In this document: piece after piece, positions 34,051 through 45,315 of the stretch | Layout of the letters: each line of letters starts with the position of its first letter | How positions within the stretch are numbered: position 1 is the stretch's first letter | Source of the DNA: Rhizoclosmatium globosum | Lineage: Eukaryota; Chytridiomycota; Chytridiomycetes; Chytridiales; Chytriomycetaceae | Assembly: GCA_002104985.1 (NCBI GenBank) | Contig: MCGO01000202.1 | Location: 1-64,000, forward strand | Direction: 5' to 3' | Length of the DNA stretch: 64,000 bases | Notes under the pieces: model-generated | Database searches by the model: none | The model's input: the letters and a program-made list of their open reading frames with translations, nothing else | What the model was told of the DNA's origin: nothing | Position numbers and translations under genes: made by a program

Positions 34051-36711
34051 ATGGAAACGCCATTGAAGCAACAGCAGCAACAACAACGGACACGGCCACT
34101 CTTTTCCGCAAATCAGAGTCCAGTCCCACGCACACCACTTTCGCAGACAATGTCGCCGAACCAGAGCCAGAGCCAGAGCCAGAACCAGAACCAAACACAG
34201 TTTTACACACCAAACGAGACTCTGTCGCCGTTGAAGAAGTGAGTGACTCCTTCGACACTTTAACTTTAAAACTAAACCCAAACAGACTTCTTGCATCAAC
34301 ATCGAAGCAGAGTGGTCCATCTTCAAAGCAACAGCAACAACAACAACTAGTACAACCAACCACAACCACAACCACAACGACAGTCCAACCAATCCAACCA
34401 ATCCAACCAATCAAACCAAAGCAGTGGGAGACGCCCAAGCTCGCCCTAGTCCAGTCGCTGCACCAGTCGACCGCCTTTTCCACTCTCGATTCAACGCGTC
34501 TTGTTTGGAACGTGTTTGCCCTGGTCGTTCTTGTTGCCACTTGGGCGGGTGGTTACCTGACGTGCGTGTCTTTCTTTTCTCCCTTCTTTCTAAGTCTCGT
34601 TCTCGTTCTAACCCACTCATAAACCCTAGTCTGATTGCCTCCCTCACATCAACTTCGTACCAGTCGATCATCACAGCCTTCCTCGTCGTTCTCGCTGTCC
34701 CAACCCTCAACGTCTCTCTCCTTATCCCAAAACTACTTAAAAAGGACGAGAAGCCAAACTTTTCAAAGGTTCCGTTGACTCCGCGTGAAAAAGTGTTGTT
34801 GGGCGTCGACAAGAAAGAGTCGTTCAAACCAGAAGAACTTGTTGCCCACCAAAGAGCAAATGGAACGCCAATCAAACAACAGTCGTTTCTTCGTGGTTCC
34901 GGTTCAATGAATTCGTCCCTCTTTTCGACTCCTTTGACCCGTCCTTCTGCTGCATCCGCAACGGCTGCATCACAACCACAAACACCAGCACAAAACTCCA
35001 CAAATGCAAACGCGAAGTCACTTCCACAATCTATCTTTGCATCTCCTTCAACTTCAACTCTTCCAAACAGTCCCTTGACAGCACAAACATCTCTTCTCTC
35101 AACAACAACACCCATCCGAGACCTCAACTCTCTCCAAAGACTCCTCCAAGAGTCATCCGACACCACCTCAACAGCAACATTAACTCCCTCCAACCAAAAA
35201 TCCCCCTTCCCTCGTTCATCAACATCCTCCACACCACTTCGCCAATCCCAACCCTCCCTCTCAACAATGCCCCTCTCAAACGCTGGTAAATTCCAACCAG
35301 CATCCACCTCAAAACCTACAACCTCCACTAAAAAGCAAGACCGTATCGAAGGCGGTTTCCTCATTCGTGACCCCGTCTCTGTCGTTACCCATCTCGGTGT
35401 CGAATCTGTTATTGATGCGTGGGGTGAAGGAATGCGATGGTGGATTAGTGACCGGGTTGTCAAGGTACTGGTTGGACGGATTGAGGCGTGGGAGAAGAGT
35501 GTTCCAAGTGTTGGTTGGGATTTGGCTAATGTCGGCGTTGGATGCGTATGGGGTGGTGGGGTTTTGAATCCTATGGCTGGTGGACAGCAACAACAGCAAC
35601 CACAAAGTGGTTTTGGTGGGGGGAGTCTGTTTGGTGCCAAACCCGCAACAACAAGTTTATTCGGCGCTTCCCAACCAGCCACCTCAAGCCTCTTTGGTGG
35701 TGGTGCTTCCACTAGCACGTTTGGAGGATTCGGCGCATCTACATCCACTTTTGGTGGATCCACTCAGCAACCCCAGCAACAACAACCAGGAACAGGTCCA
35801 AAGCCGCAAAACTTATACGACCTCCAAAACATGTACGGCACAAATCCACTCGCCCAAGAACGCCTCAAGATTGAAACGTACCTCTGGATGCCTGAATACC
35901 CCGGCTCCCGTTCCTACGTCATTGACCGCATCCAAGCACTCGCACGAAGCGGAGGGCTCGCTTCCTTCCAATGGGACGTGTCAACGTCCGGAACCACTGG
36001 AACCGCCCTCTTCTCACAGTCCCTCAGCAGTGTTGTCGGGTTCTTTACAGCACAACGGTCCATCAACGACAAACAGTCTTCAACCTCCACTTCAACCACC
36101 ACACCTTCAAACAACAACACAACAACAGCAACAAACACACTTCCCGTGAAAGTCCCCAGCGACGCTGAAATCGTTGTGCACCTTGTATGCAAGTTTTTCG
36201 ATGAACAGATGGGTGGATGGAACAACGCGTTCACGACAAAGTATTACGTGGGTGTAGAGCAGAAACCAGGTGACCTCCTCGATTTCCATAAGAAATCAAC
36301 CCAGGTTTTTAACTGAATTGATTCCTACAACAGATTCAACAGCATCTATCCAGATTCTCCAAAAGAGTAAATCCCCACCCCATTATAACATCATGTACCG
36401 AAACAAGATTTTTGAAGTATACCCTGTACGTCCTGCCCCCCCTCCCCCATTCATCTCGCCCCGCGCTTACACTAATCCCCCTCCTTCTCCTCTCTCTTTA
36501 GAAACGTAACAACGTATTCCACATGTTCTCTCTCTTTGCATACATTGTGTTTTCAACGGCGGGTGGGTACTTGGGGCTCCTGAACCTTGGTGGGAAGTCG
36601 ATTGGGATGGTTACGGAGAGTGGGATTGAGGAGTTGAGTCCTGGTGCGAGTCAGTTTTTGGAGGAGGAGGAAGGGGAGAGGAGACGGAAGGGCGGGGAGA
36701 GGGGGTGTTGA
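34051..36711 (+). CDS. TMEM209-like nuclear-envelope protein with FG repeats
   Basis: The model has five exons (34051-34238, 34286-34561, 34630-36304, 36354-36425, 36502-36711) joining to 806 residues. A Gln/Ser-rich N-terminus is followed by two membrane segments at about 140-190. A long disordered Ser/Thr region comes next, then LNPMAGG, a cluster of FG motifs (SLFGA, TSLFGA, SSLFGGG, FGGFGAS), and the conserved C-terminal block ([52 protein letters not shown]). This matches the TMEM209 / CytochromB561_N family, linked to nuclear pores in animals. The intron at 36305-36353 was placed to keep the frame. The last residues are Glu/Arg-rich. Confidence 0.8.
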
Positions 36712-36912
36712 GTAAAGATGGGTGTGTGTGGTTTTGGAGATGGGGTTGGTTGATGTTTGATGGGTGGGGACGGGAAGGTTGGTGGGGATGTTGGTTATTA
36801 TGTTGGAGAATATATACCTTCCATGAGAAAAAAGGAAATGATACCTTTTACAATGTGTGTTATAACCTCTCTTTCTTTTTTCTTTTTGGAAAGTCAACAC
36901 ACACTCACCAAG

Positions 36913-38201
36913 ATGCAAATCGACGAGGTACACCCTGCCCCTCACTTTTCACCTTCCCTACTAACATACAACCCTGTAAAAAAAAGGTCATTTGGACAAC
37001 AATCAACCACCAGTTCTGTTCATACAAGGTCAAAACTGTGAAAGCAAACTTTTGCAGGAACGAATACAACGTGACAGGACTCTGCAACCGTCAATCATGT
37101 CCACTTGCAAACTCGCGATATGCAACAGTGAAGGAGGATAAGGGTGTCTTGTATCTGTACATGAAGACGATCGAACGAGCGCATACACCAGCCAAGATGT
37201 GGGAACGTGTGCAGTTGAGTAAGAATTATGCGCAGGCTTTGGAACAGGTTCGTCTTGTTGCAGTCTTTATTTATATTGGGGCTCTTTAGGAAAGGATGTG
37301 TTTCAAGTCAAAGTGCTCCCTCCCTCTCCCAACTTCGAAAAAAACAAAAAAAACACTAAACACCTTTGTCCAACTTAGATTGACACAGAACTACAACACT
37401 GGCCCTCCTTCACAATCCACAAATGCAAACAACGCGCGACAAAACTAACCCAAATGCTGATCCGATCCCGCCGCCTGCTCATGAAAACCTCGACAAAGAA
37501 GCTCGAAGGAATCAAAAAGAAGATTGACAGACGCGAGGCGCGACGGGAGCAGAAAGCCGAAGCCGCCGCGCGGTTGGAGCAGTCTATTGAGAAGGAGTTG
37601 ATGGAACGGTTGAGGAAGGGTGTGTATGACTCTGTGGATGGGATTGTGAATTTGAACCAGAGTGTGTTTGAGAAGGCGTTGGATAAGATTGAAGATGAGA
37701 TGGAGGAGGAAGGGGAGTTGGAGGATTATGAGGATGAAGAGGAGGAGGAGGATGGAGAGGGTGGGGAGTTTGAGTATGAGGATGGGGATGAGGAGGATGT
37801 GGATGCTGTAAGTTTATTCAACTTTGGTTTTGGCTGGCTGTTTTGAAAAGGGTGCTGACTTTTTTCCGGGTTAGTTTGATAGGGAGTTTGTGTCGGATCC
37901 TTCAGATGACGAAAGTGACGATGATATTGAAGAATCGGGAGCTAGTGCTGCTGCAAACAAAAAGATTCTTGCTGCGTTGTCGAAACGAAAGCGTGGCTCT
38001 GCTGCCGATGACGACAGTGACGATGAAAAGTCTGGAAAAGGAAAGAAGGCAACGCCAAAGAAACGTGAGTGGTTTCTTGATAAACTAGAAAATAGTGCGA
38101 TTCTAATATGTGGTCCTCTTTTTGTTGCAGCTAAAGCCAAGGTTACTGTGGAGTATGAAGAGGAGTTGGAAGGACCTCTGGCCCAATCAGTATCACAATA
38201 A
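36913..38201 (+). CDS. MAK16: MAK16, 60S ribosome biogenesis factor
   Basis: The model has five exons (36913-36927, 36987-37247, 37379-37807, 37875-38064, 38131-38201) giving 321 residues. The first exon encodes only MQIDE, and exon 2 continues [16 protein letters not shown]. The near-invariant [20 protein letters not shown] is present, with the cysteines thought to bind a metal cluster. It continues through [11 protein letters not shown] and the basic helix, and ends in acidic Glu/Asp tracts and Lys-rich patches typical of the family. MAK16 is an essential nucleolar protein of pre-60S particles. Confidence 0.95.
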
Positions 38202-38301
38202 AAGACGAGTGCATATATTTAGCCTCAATATGAATAAATACCAATTATTATTTGAGTCTCTTTCTCGTTTAGTATCTTAATAAATTGGCAATAAAGAAAA
38301 G

Positions 38302-39217
38302 ATGGTAGAAGTGAGTGTCCCTGGATCTGTGACAGCTCTGCCGCCGCCAACGACCAATCTCGATGAACTGACCGATCTGCTCAAACTGAATGCGCAACTT
38401 TCGATGGCGTCACCGACAGACCGAGTGCAACCTCGGCCCTCAATAGACTCTTCAGCTTCCCGCCCACCGTCACTCAAGTCACTCAAAGACGTTCCCGTCC
38501 AAGCACAAGCCCAAACCTTCGCCGCCCAAGCCAAGCGCCAAACAATGTCGTTTCTCGGCGCACTTGGCTTTGGCGCACCGAAAGAAGCGGCGACGGCAAC
38601 GACGGCGGCTGACAAATCCGACGACGCCGCCTCCGTTTCCTCAGCCTCGATCGCCCCAGAAACAACAAGAATTGCAATGCTCATGAACGGACTGCGAAGC
38701 CTGGCCGGCCAGGAAAGGACGATTACTGTTGGTGGTGTGGTAGTGGACGAGAAGGTGCGGAAGGAAGTCAGTAGCGTGTTTGATGATCTGTCGTTTGACG
38801 TTTCATTGGCGTGAGTGCGATTCCCTCAAATCCAATCTTCTTTTTCTATTTATTTAAAAGTAAAATAAATGTATGTTTAGACGGGGAGATGGTGAAACAC
38901 TGCCGAAACGTATATTGGAGCCTGCAACAGTTGCAAGCTTATTCACCCCCGCATTAGACGCCAATACCCTTGCCTCTCTGTCTGAATATTTGCAGAACGA
39001 AGAAGTGATAGATTCTACCTTGGTGGGACAACCCCTTCCATCAACCCATTCTTCTTCAACAAATGTGCCTCGACTTCAGAAGAGTAAATGGAGGCTGCCA
39101 AGATTCGGATTTCGACGAAAGCCGTTGAAGATTGGTGGCATTGTTATCACAGACGAAGTAAAGCAGGAGTTAAACACATTATTTGATGATATAGAGATTG
39201 AGATGCCGGATCTCTGA
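38302..39217 (+). CDS. unknown protein with a two-copy GG-FDD motif
   Basis: The model has two exons (38302-38810, 38881-39217) giving 281 residues. Each exon ends with a version of the same ~28-residue element: ITVGGVVVDEKVRKEVSSVF followed by DDLSFDV in exon 1, and LKIGGIVITDEVKQELNTLF followed by DDIEIEM in exon 2. The shared pattern is GG-[VI]-V-x(4)-V-x(2)-E-[VL]-x(2)-[VL]-F-DD. Between the copies the sequence is Ser/Ala/Pro-rich and probably disordered. The first copy is preceded by MLMNGLRSLAGQERT and the second by a basic KSKWRLPRFGFRRKP. No known domain was recognised; the repeated element may be a binding motif. Confidence 0.7.
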
Positions 39218-39338
39218 GTGATAATAATAATAGAATAATAAAGGCAGTTGTTTAAATCGGCCAAGACTTTACTCGAAAGTTAATGTTATAACTGTAATTC
39301 TTTCTTTTTTCCAAAACTCACACTCAACAAACTTAATC

Positions 39339-40338
39339 ATGGAAGATGATGGCTTCACACTAGTCAAAAAGAAGGGAAAGAGCTCGTCTTCTGCAAAGCC
39401 AGCATCGCCTCAACTTCCAACTACCTCGAAAGCCCAGTCTGGATTCACCTACAAACAGTCTCCAAAACAGAATGCAAAGACAGCAGTACCTTCAGCAAGC
39501 TCTATCATCACTTCAATAAGAGATATAATGTTAGTTCATGCTGTCCTTGTTCCAATCCCACTAAACCTGTCAACAGGGATGCCATGAAGCGAACATCATT
39601 CTATACACAAGCCATCAAGGACATGAATGAATCAACAAAACCAGTTTCGAAGGACTGTCATTGCATCTGTTACGGCATAGGTTCAATCGTTGAAAGCGTC
39701 ATCTCTCGACACCAACTGGCATTCCTGCTCCTGTTAGCTGAAGAGTATCAGGTACATATCGGACAAATTATCCACAACTGCTCTAATTCTTCTATTTTCG
39801 ACTTAGTTTTCAAAGATGGAAGCGTTTGACCCAATCTTCTCAGACCTTGACACATCAATCTTGAATGAACTGAGGGTGAAAGTTATCACCGACAACGAGC
39901 AAGGAAAACGACCTATAGAATCCGGAACGTTGTTTTACATGCCACACTGCGGAAACAGTATGTATTCAAATGTGCTGGGGGCAAATTGGGTCAAAGGAAA
40001 GCTCAACCTGATTGGAATAATCGGCAACAGCTTCTCAGGATACGCATGCATGTAATTTATTCATTCGTATATTGTTTCACACGTTTACGTCGCCAAACAG
40101 GCCTCGACAAAAACTGTTGGAATCACAAAGCCCATACCTAACAAGAATCGTTCCTTACGTAACTGAAGTCTCACTCACAAAGGAAGCATATGATCGAGCG
40201 GACGTTTTCAACAACACTAGTTATCACACGTTCGAAAACACAGAGAAGCTTGAAGGCGACGTAAACGCAGAACAGTTTTGGAAGCCATGCGAGAACGTAG
40301 ATAGTCAGGATTCAGAAAAGGATCCAGAACTCCAATAA
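39339..40338 (+). CDS. SRR1-like domain protein
   Basis: The model has four exons (39339-39529, 39577-39751, 39807-40051, 40101-40338) giving 282 residues. The N-terminus is basic and Ser-rich (DDGFTLVKKKGK). The core matches the SRR1 domain (PF07985): CICYGIGSIVESVISRHQLAF, a DPIFS stretch in exon 3, LFYMPHCGNSMYSNVLGANW and IGIIGNSFSGY. SRR1 homologues in plants affect light and clock responses; yeast Ber1 is linked to microtubule and proteasome functions. The biochemical activity is unknown. The C-terminus is acidic. Confidence 0.85.
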
Positions 40339-40407
40339 AACATTGAAAATTAAGTCAGAAGATTATCCTTTTCCATATTATGGGATTGTAAATCTCACTT
40401 CAAGAAA

Positions 40408-42145
40408 ATGACCACCTTGCCCACGATTATATTCCCCAATTGGCCCTCCGTTCTGCCTCATTTCTTTGTTCTTGGGGTACTCGGTGGTCTCTGTTTTGAA
40501 GTTGCGATTGGTGGCCTCCTGACTATTGCCACAAAGCTTCAAGGACCCTTGAAGTCAAAAGTGACTGTCTCAATAGTCGGAGCCTGCAATATACTTTGTC
40601 TCTGGTATACTGGTATGCAGCTGGGCTTTTGGCTCATCTCTAATCCGACAACTTGTTTTGGTTTTGCGATCGTGAGCAATATTTCCAGCCACTTGTTTTT
40701 CTTGGCATTTGGTAGTATTTAATGATAAATTGGAAGCTCTGATGATTGATATCATGTTATTCAGACGCGTTTGTGCTGTTTGTGACGTATTATATTACAA
40801 ACAAGGACAAGAAACTACGTCAAGTCAATTACATTCTGCTAATACATCGATTTGTATGGGCTGTCGCGGATATATACATGTCCAGAGGCTATTGGGATGG
40901 GAACCAATGCTCGTATACCCAAAATTCAATTACAGGAATTGGATATAACTGTGCCGACATCATCACAGACATCTTCGCAACCGTCAGTGCGATATACGCA
41001 TCAAGAAAAAGATTCAATCCTAAATCTCTACTTGTTCGAGCTTTGATGGAAAAGAATGGTGTGTGAATCATTTTATGATTGTTGACTTTCATGTTCACTC
41101 AAGAACATTGCCAGTTTGCAGAACGGCAATAATTTTTTTACAGAGCATAACACTCACTGTTTTCAGTGCTACAAATCAAACTCAATTCACTCAATCCGTA
41201 ACTTGGCTAATTCAAACATACACGATGGGACGATGTCTAAACTACGACCTTCTATTCAATGTCGATCCAGATAATTATCAAACACTTGGAAGTGCATTAC
41301 GACGAGCTTCAAAGAGCATCAAAAGTCTTGTTGTGCCAGGAAAGATGCACAGCGAAGAAACGAAAGAAGCATGGGTCGCCCTTGCCTCAGAAGCTGGTCG
41401 TCGTTGCAGCGTAGCAATGAGCGAAAACATGGGAGGTAATGGATCTGTAACTCACAGTCGCCGTGGAAGTATAGCCCCATCACTTCAAGGAGGCCGCGAT
41501 TCTGTTGTTTTGAATCCCAACGCGAAAAGCTGTGTATCAATCGTCCTCGAAGCTAGCATGGAATCCATGTTTAGTACCACAGTCGGTTCCCCGCGACTCT
41601 TTGAAGAGGCTGAATTTCACCCCGTCCCCATACGGTCAAAGTTGGGAATGGATCGAAAGGTTTCGCAACACAGTATGAACAAAATACCCGTGATTCGCGG
41701 AAAGATATCGAGTACGAGTATACAGGAACGGGAAAACGATGTTGAGGAAGTACCCATGCCCCCACCCAATGATCGAACTAGTTCTGCAGCGAGTCCAGCG
41801 AGTCATAGCACAAACGGAAGCATGGCTTCAGTTAGAAGCAACAGTAGCATAAACCGTTCGCACCCTCGAAGATCAACGTGCAGCGAAATGGGAATTCCCA
41901 GCCAAAAACCTACCATAAAACAGAGCGGCCTTGTACCTCTACAAGCAACAGATGCAATCATATCAAGCTCTCAACCTTCCATCAACACGAAATTCTCTCC
42001 AAGAACACGTCGAACAAGCGCTGGACTGAAACCACAAGGCGCCGAAACAGGCAGCCAATGCTCAATACGATCAGTGGACAGCGCAACCGGAACATCCAAA
42101 AAATCAATTCTTAAAAAGAATTCGAGTCTCAAAATAAAACGATAG
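40408..42145 (+). CDS. seven-TM receptor-like protein, copy 1
   Basis: The model has three exons (40408-40711, 40765-41058, 41115-42145) giving 542 residues. Seven hydrophobic segments are visible: FFVLGVLGGLCFEVAIGG, ILCLWYTGMQLGFWLI, a third ending in FVLFVTYYI, LIHRFVWAVADIYMS, CADIITDIFATVSAIYAS, TAIIFLQSITLTVFSA and SVTWLIQTYTMGRC. A Ser-rich tail of about 270 residues, probably cytosolic, follows. The layout recalls a G-protein-coupled or orphan 7-TM receptor with a phosphorylatable tail. No opsin retinal lysine is in the last helix. It is the tandem paralogue of the next gene, 67 bp apart. The ligand is unknown. Confidence 0.75.
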
Positions 42146-42212
42146 GGTTAAAAAGAAAACGGATTTTCATTTCATCAGCAACCAGCTGTAAATCTATCCG
42201 TTCCACTCGCCT

Positions 42213-43626
42213 ATGCCTGCACGAGAAGTGTTGTACGAAGGACTTATCTCAGGCCTTTGTATTGAAGTCGCTTTCGGAGGAATATTGAATATTATCAGCA
42301 AACTACATGGCCCTATAAAGTCGCGACTTGGCTTAGCTCTTATATTCACCTCAAACGTGTTTTGTATACTCTATACCGCTGTAACCATAAGTTTTTCTTA
42401 TGTATCCACGGAAAAAACCTGTCAGGGGTTTGGTATTGCACTGAATCTTACAAGTCACTTGTTTCTAATCTCATTCGACGTTTTCGTCCTTTTTGTCACT
42501 TTCTACGTGGCCAATAAGGATAAAATAGTGTATCAATTGAGCTGCTTGGTTTTATTGAATAGATTGGTTTGGGCTGTTGCTGACATTATTCTTTCATCAG
42601 CAAGTTGGGACTCCGAGGCATTTTCCTGCAATTATAATCAGTATGAAATAACTGGTCTTGGATACAACTGTTCAGATCTTATATGCGACTTTTATGCAAC
42701 AGCTACTGTGTTGTGGATCACAAGTAAGAGATTTAGTTCAAGTTCACAACTCGTTCGTTCTATCCTCGAGAAAAATGGTATGTTCTTCTCAATAACTCTC
42801 TTTTTATAAGTGAGCTGTTAAACCATAAACATTCCGTTTAGTATCTCGTTCTATTGTTATCATAGCACAAGCTTCTTTTTTGATGTATGCTTCTGTCGCT
42901 TGGACTGACCAATACGCCCTCGCCATGGCTTGGAACATGCAAACCTATATCCTTGCGCGCTGCGTTAACTATGACTTGTTCTTTACTGTAGATCCGGACA
43001 AGTGGCAAACAGTTGGAACAGTAGCCAAGAAACTAACTCAATCTTTAAAACGATCTATGTCCCAGTCTCGAGTGCCTCAAAATATTATTGACGACGAAGT
43101 TAAACAAGCATGGACTGAAATCGCAAGTCGCAAAAATAGTTTTGACCCGTCGTCAAGGCTCATTTCACAGGATACACCTGATTTATTCTTAAGCAATGAC
43201 AGAATAGGAAGGTTGGATAAATCGGCAAAGAATCAAAGCCAATATTCCATTGCAAGTCACAGTAACCATCACAGTATGCCTCGAAACTTGGGTATTACCG
43301 ACAATCGTAGCACGGGAGGGAAAAGTCTATCGATTGACTTTGACCCTGCCGAACATGTCAGACGCTCAAGTCCCAATCCAACCGTGAGGAGGCCATCGGC
43401 ACTTTCAGTCAAGCGACCATCTCAGACACAAAAGAGTAGTTTCAAGAATGGTGATAACAGTAGCATTCTATTATCATCAGAATCAGTCAACGTGGTTTCT
43501 GCTATTCAGCCGCGACGATCAAAACCAAAAGACCGTCGAGCCTCGTTTCAAACAACATCTGTTTCGGTCGAGCCTTCCGCAACAACACATAACAATTCGT
43601 TAACACCAACGTGGTCGAATGAATAA
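42213..43626 (+). CDS. seven-TM receptor-like protein, copy 2
   Basis: The model has two exons (42213-42777, 42842-43626) giving 449 residues. It aligns along its whole membrane part with copy 1; shared stretches include SHLF..SFD.FVLFVT, NRLVWAVAD, GLGYNCSDL and QTYILARC.NYDLFF.VDP. It keeps the intron after SILEKN but lacks the intron that copy 1 has inside helix 3, showing intron gain or loss since duplication. The cytosolic tail is shorter (about 210 residues), Ser-rich and unalignable with copy 1 apart from scattered Arg-Arg-Ser motifs. It probably shares a receptor-like role but with different partners. Confidence 0.75.
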
Positions 43627-43659
43627 ATGTAAATAATATTTATTTGGTATAGAAGGGGT

Positions 43660-44766
43660 TTAGGAGACCTCCCTCAGAATTTGCACACACTTTTCATGTC
43701 CCAATAAACTTGCCAGGGATAACGCAATTCCATCATCTTCATTCAAATCTACTCTCCCAGTTTCCGCCAAGAACTGAACAATCTCATACCATCCACGTGA
43801 TGCTGCAGTTTGCAGATATCCCATTCTACCCTAAAACTTCCGGAAGACCAAAAAATTTTATCCAGGGGAGCTCGCTATTATTAGGGGGGAGGGGCCCTTC
43901 CTTCCCCCCTAAAAACCCCCCTCGAACCCCCCCCTTTTGGACAATGGTTGTGATGTTGGCCTTATTATTATGTGTACTCTAAATGCATTATTGGGATGTC
44001 GGAATTGCTATGCTGTCAACCAGTTCCGTAGCTCCTCCAGCAGAGAGTGGACCCAAGGATCTCAAGTGTACCGGTTCGAGTCACAGTGAGGTCATTAAGA
44101 AGTTTTAATCAAGTCATGTGAGGAAGGAGATGGAAGAAGATAGGTGGAGATGGAAGAAGTTCCGGAAGATGCGGAGGGGGAAGACCTCATTCCACAAACC
44201 TCCACCCCTTCCTCCAACACCAACCACTTGAAAACCAACAGCCTCCCCTTCTCACACGCAATTTTCGCTATCCAATCCAAATATTGCCGATCCACTTTCA
44301 TCAATAACTTGAGAATCTCCAAATTTCCCTGCTCACATGAAACTTGCACTGCATATCCATCATCCGCCCACACACTACACAAGCCACTCTCCAAAATTGT
44401 TTCCGCTAATCGTGTGTATCCATGCAAACATGCTTGTTGGAGCATGAAATCTAGATTCGGCGAGTGTGGCTGATGTGATAACCCCAGCGCGACAGCTCTA
44501 GCAATCTTTTCGTCTCCCCACGGAACAGTTGAGAGGTAGACTGGATATTTGACGTCGAGAAATACGGTCACATAAGGAATAGGTAACTTTTCCAGACTCC
44601 ATTCACGTACTCTGTCCTTCAACAATCGGCAGAAGGAGAGTGTTCCAATGAACTTGAATGTTGTGCACGTTGGACGAAGAATCATGAATGCGTCTTGTGG
44701 TGTGCACTGGAATACAATACATTCCAACAGTTCCGTGGGAAGATTGGTGAATGTGAGTGGCCTCAT
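43660..44766 (-). CDS. F-box/ankyrin-like protein with an expanded intron
   Basis: Exon 1 (44766-44200) starts with an F-box (LTFTNLPTELLECIVFQC) followed by ankyrin-like helices. Exon 2 (43830-43660) encodes MGYLQTAASRGWYEIVQFL and a C-terminal repeat ending at a stop. Joined in phase 0 they give 245 residues. The intervening 369-bp intron (donor GTTTGT, acceptor TTTTAG) would be about 47 bp without the insertion at 43848-44159. F-box proteins recruit substrates to SCF ubiquitin ligases; the ankyrin region would choose the substrate. If the insertion blocks splicing, reading runs on to a stop at 44095 and the protein is truncated. Confidence 0.65.
43848..44159. mobile_element. 312-bp insertion inside an intron
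   Basis: The 10-bp sequence TTCCGGAAGA occurs at 43838-43847 and again at 44160-44169, flanking 312 bp. Removing the insert and one repeat leaves a normal ~47-bp intron, which fits a target-site duplication. The insert has a G/C-run segment (43888-43936) and, on the plus strand, a tRNA-promoter-like pair: TAGCTCCTCCAGCAGAGAGTGG (about 44030) and GGTTCGAGTCAC (about 44075). These resemble A and B boxes, suggesting a SINE-like or other short non-autonomous element, but the box positions are not at a 5' end and no poly(A) tail is seen. Confidence 0.55.
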
Positions 44767-44987
44767 TGAGAAGGCCGCTTATGAAATGCGAAACTGAATT
44801 TGGAAGCGTTTCAGGGGGATCAGATTGGGGGTGGGGGACGCTGAGACTGTTTTGAAACATACTTCGGTAGTTTCATTATTGTTTCGTTATGTCTCGCTGA
44901 AGCAGTTAATTTAAGAGAATTCGATTAATTGATTCTCAACCGTTAAGTTATTATGGAGAAGGCGGCCGAAATTAGGGGTATAAATAA

Positions 44988-45191
44988 GACTCTACTTACA
45001 CTACCCCAAAGAAGATCAAGCACAAGAAAAAGAAAGTCAAGTTGACTATTCTCAAGTTCTACAAGGTTGACGCTAAGGGCAAGATCACCCTTCTGCTTCG
45101 TGAGTGTCCTAACAAGATTTGCGGTGCTGATGTCTTCAGGGCTCAGTACTCTAAAAAGTGTGGTTTGACCTACGTCTTCAACAAAGAATAA
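44988..45191 (+). pseudogene. fragment of ribosomal protein eS31 (ubiquitin-S27a C-terminus)
   Basis: The plus strand encodes [36 protein letters not shown] and [12 protein letters not shown], a good match to the C-terminal half of the ubiquitin-eS31 fusion. No ubiquitin moiety precedes it; an in-frame stop lies at 44985-44987. The zinc ribbon normally has four cysteines (CxxxxC ... CxxC). Here a short deletion between the pairs leaves only three. It therefore looks like a decayed partial copy with no introns. The working gene must be elsewhere. Confidence 0.8.
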
Positions 45192-45315
45192 GCCCCTTGT
45201 TTTCACCTCTTCTGCTAAAGGGGGGTTTTCATTCTTGGGTTGATGTTGTTCGAAAGAGAAATAAATGCTCTCGAGTTTTCTCCTTTTATTCTTTCATTTT
45301 CTGGATGAAATTGGA

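Noticed and set aside
34411..35763. 450-codon minus-strand open frame
   Set aside because: It is antisense to the TMEM209-like gene, whose family motifs and splice sites support the plus strand.
40408..43626. Microbial or animal-type opsins
   Set aside because: Neither last helix (QTYTMGRC, QTYILARC) has a lysine for retinal.
43710..43982. 90-codon plus-strand open frame
   Set aside because: It crosses the antisense of F-box exon 2 and the G/C runs of the insertion, with no start context or similarity.
44020..44095. Possible tRNA gene (A-box and B-box-like motifs)
   Set aside because: The T-arm around GTTCGAGTCAC does not pair, and no acceptor stem can be formed. Kept only as a feature of the intronic insertion.
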